This document shows, in pieces, positions 59,671 to 64,000 of a stretch of 64,000 bases of DNA. The stretch covers positions 163,386-227,385 of the forward strand of contig NZ_AP018224.1 of NCBI RefSeq assembly GCF_002368035.1, read 5' to 3'. This DNA is from Nostoc linckia NIES-25 (GTDB lineage: Bacteria > Cyanobacteriota > Cyanobacteriia > Cyanobacteriales > Nostocaceae). A program made the position numbers and the translations under genes. Under the pieces are notes generated by a model. That model was not told the DNA's origin and searched no databases. It saw only the letters and a program-made list of their open reading frames with translations. The first letter of the stretch is position 1. Every line of letters begins with the position of its first letter.

Positions 59671-60417
59671 TTAAGCTAACCTTTGGTTAAGTGCATTTTC
59701 AACTTGATAAGTCCCAAGAGTACAGTTTGCATTGCAAGGAAAGGTAGGAAATTCAAGATAGTTATTCATAGTTTTTGTTACCTTGCACAGTACCATTATC
59801 CCCTCCCTACCCTTCTTTTTTTGATTGTGATAGTAGCTGATAACCTCAAACTCATTATTGCCAGCCTCAAATCTACTTCCTTTATATTGAGAGATAGCCT
59901 TGTTCCAATCTGGTTGCCAGAGCATGAATGTATCTATTGCCATTGCTCTTACAGTTGGGTTATCTAATTTAATTAATATATCTGGTAAGTAATGACATTG
60001 TTTGGCAATTACTTCTCGTGCGTAATTTATCAGCCAATACTCTGCTTCTCTTAAAAGAGCTTTTGATTCAAGATTTTGGCACACTTCATCGTAAACCTTA
60101 GACATTAAATATGCCCTTTGTTCAAAAACCATCCCATTAGTTCGCAGTTTTAAGTCGGATGGATAATTAATTATCAAATCAGCTAGTTCATCACTGATTT
60201 TGGGAAGAGGATATTTATTATATTGTTGGGTTTCAGGATGAGATATTTTGACCTGATATCCTAGATTAACAGCATAATTTATAATAAAATCAATATTGTT
60301 AGACTCAACAAAATCTCCTATTTGAAAATTTGTTTCCATAAGTAAATATGATGGTGCGTGAATAATTTGAAATCTTTTAGGGTTTGGATGTGAATCAGCT
60401 AATAGTTCGACGTACAT
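59671..60417 (-). CDS. Hypothetical protein, 248 residues
   Basis: An alpha/beta protein (DFIINYAVNLGYQVKISHPE, FEQRAYLMSKVYDEVCQNLE) with no recognised domain. The start ATG lies in the 3' arm of an 11-bp hairpin. It may be the first gene of the PRTRC/PrimPol operon. Confidence 0.6.
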   Translation of the reverse strand: MYVELLADSHPNPKRFQIIHAPSYLLMETNFQIGDFVESNNIDFIINYAVNLGYQVKISHPETQQYNKYPLPKISDELADLIINYPSDLKLRTNGMVFEQRAYLMSKVYDEVCQNLESKALLREAEYWLINYAREVIAKQCHYLPDILIKLDNPTVRAMAIDTFMLWQPDWNKAISQYKGSRFEAGNNEFEVISYYHNQKKKGREGIMVLCKVTKTMNNYLEFPTFPCNANCTLGTYQVENALNQRLA

Positions 60418-60462
60418 CGCTTATTCTCAAAACTTTCATCAATCTTGTGCGTAAGCGATGTA
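60413..60462 (-). promoter_or_regulatory. 11-bp hairpin covering the start codon of the 248-residue gene
   Basis: TACATCGCTTA (60413-60423) and TAAGCGATGTA (60452-60462) pair perfectly. The ATG at 60415-60417 is in the stem, and with one mismatch the pairing extends two bases more. This is the same arrangement as at the PrimPol start. Confidence 0.65.
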
Positions 60463-60483
60463 TGTGGTTGAATTACTAAAAAA

Positions 60484-60512
60484 ATAATCCTACCCAAGCT
60501 GGATAGGATTAT
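60484..60512 (-). terminator. Intrinsic terminator after the helicase gene
   Basis: ATAATCCTA (60484-60492) and TAGGATTAT (60504-60512), 11-nt loop, followed on the minus strand by a run of T (about 60478-60485). The helicase stop is 6 bp upstream. Confidence 0.85.
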
Positions 60513-60517
60513 CTTAA

Positions 60518-62391
60518 CTATTGATTAATAGTTCTTGTCTCTGTTGGATTGATTATTTCCTTTAGTAGAGATAGCCCAACTGATTTAAATAGTGCTTCGT
60601 TATCATCAGGGCAGCGTTGAATTGTTGTACAAGAAGAGCAGCCGTATTTACAAGGACAATTATCGACTAGAAACTTTGCCTTAATCAAGGCAGTCTCTAA
60701 ATACTTGATGAGGGTATCACACATACCTGTACCATGTTCACAAGTATCAAAGAAATAGCCAACTATCTTAGTATTAGACGGCACTTCTACTAACATGAAA
60801 TCTATATCTCGACTGTTTGCTCCATGTTCGACAAGTGGTAAACTGAGTATTAGGTGATGAGCGAGAGTATGAACGCAAATTTGGGTTTCATTGCTTTCAA
60901 ATAGTTGTTTCTCCTCATTGGTAATATATTTCTGTTTATTAAGTATTTCTTTTCTGTGATTTTTGACCAAAACTGAAAAATATTTTCGTGCATCAGCGTT
61001 AATTTCAACCCTGACGCAGAATGTATTGTAGTTAAGAGCAAGTGATTCTTCGTATTTATTTTCCTCCAATAGTTCGACAAATTCTCGTTCAATCAGTTGG
61101 GTTTTACAAGCAGGGCAAGTTTGTAAATGCCCAGGTAAATTTAAATTGAAATTGCGACATCTGTTATTAGTGCAAGTCCATTTTTGTTCCAGCCTGTACA
61201 AGTTGTAGCCATAAATTTTTTCTTTGATTTTGGCTGAAACAGGTGTAAATCTAGCAGCCCCTTGGGAAAGATTGATAATTTTGGCTTCCCCGACAATTTT
61301 AATTTCCTCGAAATTTAGGCTTCCTTCAGGACGACTAAATAAATTGGCTGCTTCAATTGGCTTGAGAATTGCTTTCCCTTCGGTTAAATTTAGCTCTTGT
61401 GATTTATACTGTACGGGGTTGCCGTCGAAATCTTGAGCAAGATATATTGCACCAGGGTAAACTTCTCTTAGTGCAGAAGATGCCGAACTTTCCTCAAACT
61501 CTTCTGCGCTATCTTGATTGATATAACTGATGTTTTGGTCAGTGTTGCCTCTAACTTTAATTTTTGAGTGGACATAACCGAGGTTTCGATTAGTTGTCAG
61601 TCTTTGATTGTAGCTGAATATTAGTTGATTATCACCTATTAACTGTCGGGCGATCGCATTGCTAGAACTACCAAAATGACGGGCAATTTGGGCTAGTGTT
61701 GGCTTACTTTCTTTGCAGCAAGCGAGAATATGCTGTTCTAAGATGATTTCATAATTGTGATTAAAGTTGATAACTTCTGGAGGATCGGATAAAAGGCGTT
61801 CTGGATGTTTTGAGTAGTAAGAGTCCATGATTGACCGCTTCGATGGGATAAATACCAATAATCCCGCTTCCTTCCTACCTGCACGTCCTGCCCTTTGGCG
61901 AAAAGCGAGAATTGAGCCTGGATAGCTGTGTATAATAGTTGCATCAATGCAGCCGATATCTAACCCAGCTTCCAAAGCTGAGGTCGATACTATAAATTTG
62001 ACCTTTCCCGACTGTATATCTGCAATAATTTTGTTTCGCTGGTTTGGCTTCATACTTCCATAAAATGCAGAAATGCTTTCTCCAAGGTGAGGTAATTGTA
62101 TATCAGCTAATGTTTTACGGATGGTATTAGTTAAAACTTTAACCATTTCTCTACTATCGCAAAAGCAAATTCCAACTATTCCCTTACTCACAAGTAAGGC
62201 TGCTACCTGGGCGGTTTGATAGAGAGTATTATTTTGAGGTCTGAGGCTAAAGAAAGTAATTTCTGAACGTTTTGCACCACTTTGGTCAATGATAATGAGA
62301 TTGTCTTTTTCTACTCGGTTGGATATCTTTTGGGCAATTTCACTGCTGTTACTGATTGTTGCAGAAGCAAATATGTACCTCAGTGTAGAAA
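60518..62391 (-). pseudogene. Superfamily 2 helicase with DUF1998-type C-terminus (MrfA-like), cut by the IS4-family element
   Basis: The frame is open to the IS boundary at 62391. Motif III (YIFASATISNSSEIAQK) starts nine codons from it, so motifs I and II lie on the far side, outside the window. Motif V is TSALEAGLDIGCIDATIIHS and motif VI RQRAGRAGRKEAGLL. The C-terminal Cys cluster VDNCPCKYGCSSCTTIQRC is the zinc site of DUF1998 helicases such as MrfA, 3'-5' enzymes in lesion repair. A second zinc finger is in WTCTNNRCRNFNL and CPACKTQL. A GTG at 62191 is an internal start, unlikely to yield an active enzyme. Confidence 0.9.
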
Positions 62392-63999
62392 CATCCGTGA
62401 GAGGTTAAGGTAATCGCACATTTGTCAAGAGGGTGCAGGAAAAGGCGATAAATCCAGCTTTGAGACTGGCTTTCGGAGATATTTAACCACGCTTAAGTCT
62501 TGATTCTCTGGGGCAGCGAAGTACTTAATCGGGTCATCCGCTTTGCCTTTGCCATTTGCGACACTAAAATGGTACAAACCGCGAAATATCATCTCCAAAG
62601 AAATGCGGTCAAATGGCAGAGATAACTCGTCTGCAACCGCATCTCCCAAGTCAACTAAAACAGCATAAAATAACCAAGTAGCCCAGACTTGTAGCTTGAT
62701 ACCATTAATAGAACCAGTCCATAAATAAGATAGCCCGAGCAAGCGTTTTACTGTGTAGAAAGCTTCTTCAACTCTCCATCTTCGTCGGTATAAATCTGCC
62801 ACAACATAAGGAGGTAATATTTGTGGATCGAGGACAGAAGTAACATAAGAATAGCTAGTTTTTCCAACCTTAATTTCTATTAAGCGTAAATTGAGTACTG
62901 GTGCGCCACGACGAACAGTGCCAAGTTGAATTAATCTGTCCTTAACTGAATGGTCATAGCTGAAAATCTTTAAGTACTTAATAGATGCTTTGGCTTTTAA
63001 ACGAGTAATAAAATGAATTTCTTGGTTAATAAGTTGTTGTAAAAATTGGAAATGATAAAAACCTCTGTCAAGTAAAATCAGAGTTTTAGCAGTCAGTAAA
63101 TTTAATAATGCCGATTCAAAATTAGTGTCCGATGCTGCTGGATTAGTGTGAAACCAAACTTCGACGGGTAAACGAGTTACCAAATCAATAACTGTACAAA
63201 TTTTCCCGGCTAACTGTCCTGTTTTTAAGTCTTCCAGGCTTTTGAGCTTGCGAAATAATGCTTCTAATGTGGAGCCATCAGCTATCCAAATATGTTCAAA
63301 ATTCGCCCGTGCAAACTTAACACTATCTGGCAGTGGTCGCTTAAGCCGTTGCTGCCAATTTAATTGTAACTGAGGTAGTAAATCTTTAAAGACCCGCTCA
63401 AATAATTCAGCAGGAAATTCCAAAAACCTTTGAGAAAGCGATTGTTGAGCAACTTTAGTTACATGACACCATAAGAAACCTTCTCTTGCCAAAAGGCGAT
63501 TTAACTCTTGTACTCCAGGAACTTGTCTCCATAATAGTGTTAGTACTGCTGCCACCATGAACGATAAGTTCAAAATTCTATCTCGTAATCCTAACTGTTT
63601 GTAATATTTTTGTTGAGCAAAAATAGCTGGAGTCAACAACGCTTCTAATTGTTGAGAAATTGCCTCATTATCTATAGTAGGAGTATTATGTTTGTGCGCG
63701 TGGTCAGAGTTTTGTTTTTGTCGCTTGGGCATAATGGCAGACCAAACTTTTCATTACCTCATTTGATAATTGAATTTACCTAACAATGCTGCCCACTTTC
63801 TATGTCGTTACAATACTTTTTCATCTCCTATAAAAGTAGTTAAACATATTAAAGATAATGATAATCAAATATAGGGGGAGGAGGTGAGCGTCGCTCACCT
63901 CCTCCCCCTACCCTCAATACGATTATCATTCTTATTAAGAATATTTTGAGTATTTTAACTGATTGACAAAAGGCACTTTATTCTAACCTCTCACTGATG
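62392..63999 (-). mobile_element. IS4-family insertion sequence, copy 2
   Basis: Same ends (CATCCGTGAG at 62392, CTCACTGATG at 63990-63999), same 1,608-bp length and same internal hairpin as copy 1, in the opposite orientation. The 9 bp before it are GTGTAGAAA; the single base after it in this window is G, consistent with a 9-bp duplication. It interrupts the helicase gene. Confidence 0.93.
62425..63732 (-). CDS. IS4-family transposase (identical second copy)
   Basis: The 435-residue product is identical to that of 10899-12206, including both Asp motifs and YRRRWRVEEAFYTVK. The two copies face each other across 50 kb, so homologous recombination between them could invert the intervening plasmid backbone. 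Confidence 0.96.
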   Translation of the reverse strand: MPKRQKQNSDHAHKHNTPTIDNEAISQQLEALLTPAIFAQQKYYKQLGLRDRILNLSFMVAAVLTLLWRQVPGVQELNRLLAREGFLWCHVTKVAQQSLSQRFLEFPAELFERVFKDLLPQLQLNWQQRLKRPLPDSVKFARANFEHIWIADGSTLEALFRKLKSLEDLKTGQLAGKICTVIDLVTRLPVEVWFHTNPAASDTNFESALLNLLTAKTLILLDRGFYHFQFLQQLINQEIHFITRLKAKASIKYLKIFSYDHSVKDRLIQLGTVRRGAPVLNLRLIEIKVGKTSYSYVTSVLDPQILPPYVVADLYRRRWRVEEAFYTVKRLLGLSYLWTGSINGIKLQVWATWLFYAVLVDLGDAVADELSLPFDRISLEMIFRGLYHFSVANGKGKADDPIKYFAAPENQDLSVVKYLRKPVSKLDLSPFPAPS

Positions 64000-64000
64000 G

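Noticed and set aside
10632..63999. Composite transposon formed by the two IS4-family copies
   Set aside because: Copy 1 has a matching 9-bp duplication on its own two sides and copy 2 has a different flank, so each inserted separately.

Overview
The window looks like part of a large plasmid from a filamentous, probably heterocyst-forming (Nostoc/Anabaena-type) cyanobacterium. The reasons are the many GCGATCGC (HIP1-type) octamers, small CAB-motif high-light-inducible proteins, a DUF4079 membrane protein, a SpeY-type deoxyhypusine-synthase homologue, and several transposases of cyanobacterial type. It encodes a MOBP-type relaxase, two partition systems and its own DNA-replication proteins. 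No rRNA, tRNA or CRISPR array was recognised, and no replication initiator was identified.

Layout. (1) 1-6.2 kb: a compact 5,411-bp Tn7-like element (702-6112; tnsA, tnsB, tnsC, tniQ, no cargo) with inverted TGTACG ends, repeated TnsB-type sites and a perfect 5-bp target duplication (AGTCC). It splits a small Cys-rich gene. (2) 6.2-12.2 kb: small and broken genes, then a 2,978-bp element with 28-bp perfect terminal inverted repeats (7315-10292). It carries a pRiA4b-ORF3-like gene, an ISKra4-type transposase and a tyrosine recombinase, and it splits an 84-codon gene. Next is the first copy of a 1,608-bp IS4-family element (10632-12239, 9-bp duplication). (3) 12.4-17.6 kb: mobilization (relaxase, MobC-like) and a ParR/ParM-like segregation locus with candidate iterons. 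(4) 17.7-36.3 kb: accessory cargo with a light/oxidative-stress and metal flavour. It holds a P450, an ECF sigma with a ChrR-like cupin anti-sigma, a Tat-exported ferritin-like protein, membrane proteins, ornithine aminotransferase, SpeY, HypB, a CsoR-family regulator, a metal ABC importer and two Hlips. (5) 36.4-39.1 kb: ParAB and two single-stranded-DNA-binding-type proteins.

(6) 41.2-60.4 kb, nearly all on the minus strand: a plasmid-borne replisome (sliding clamp DnaN, clamp loader DnaX/delta/delta', a family-B DNA polymerase and a primase-polymerase). It lies beside a PRTRC cassette: a ubiquitin-like protein C, an E2-like protein B, a JAMM protease A, an E1-like ThiF protein, plus E- and F-position proteins. 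Three proteins end in exactly QLSLF, the canonical beta-clamp-binding pentapeptide: the family-B polymerase, the PRTRC E-position protein and an unknown protein at 41.3 kb. This ties the ubiquitin-like cassette and the polymerase to the plasmid's own clamp. I regard this replisome/ubiquitin-like module as the most interesting content. (7) 60.5-64 kb: a DUF1998-type helicase gene cut by the second, inverted copy of the IS4-family element, which runs to the window edge.
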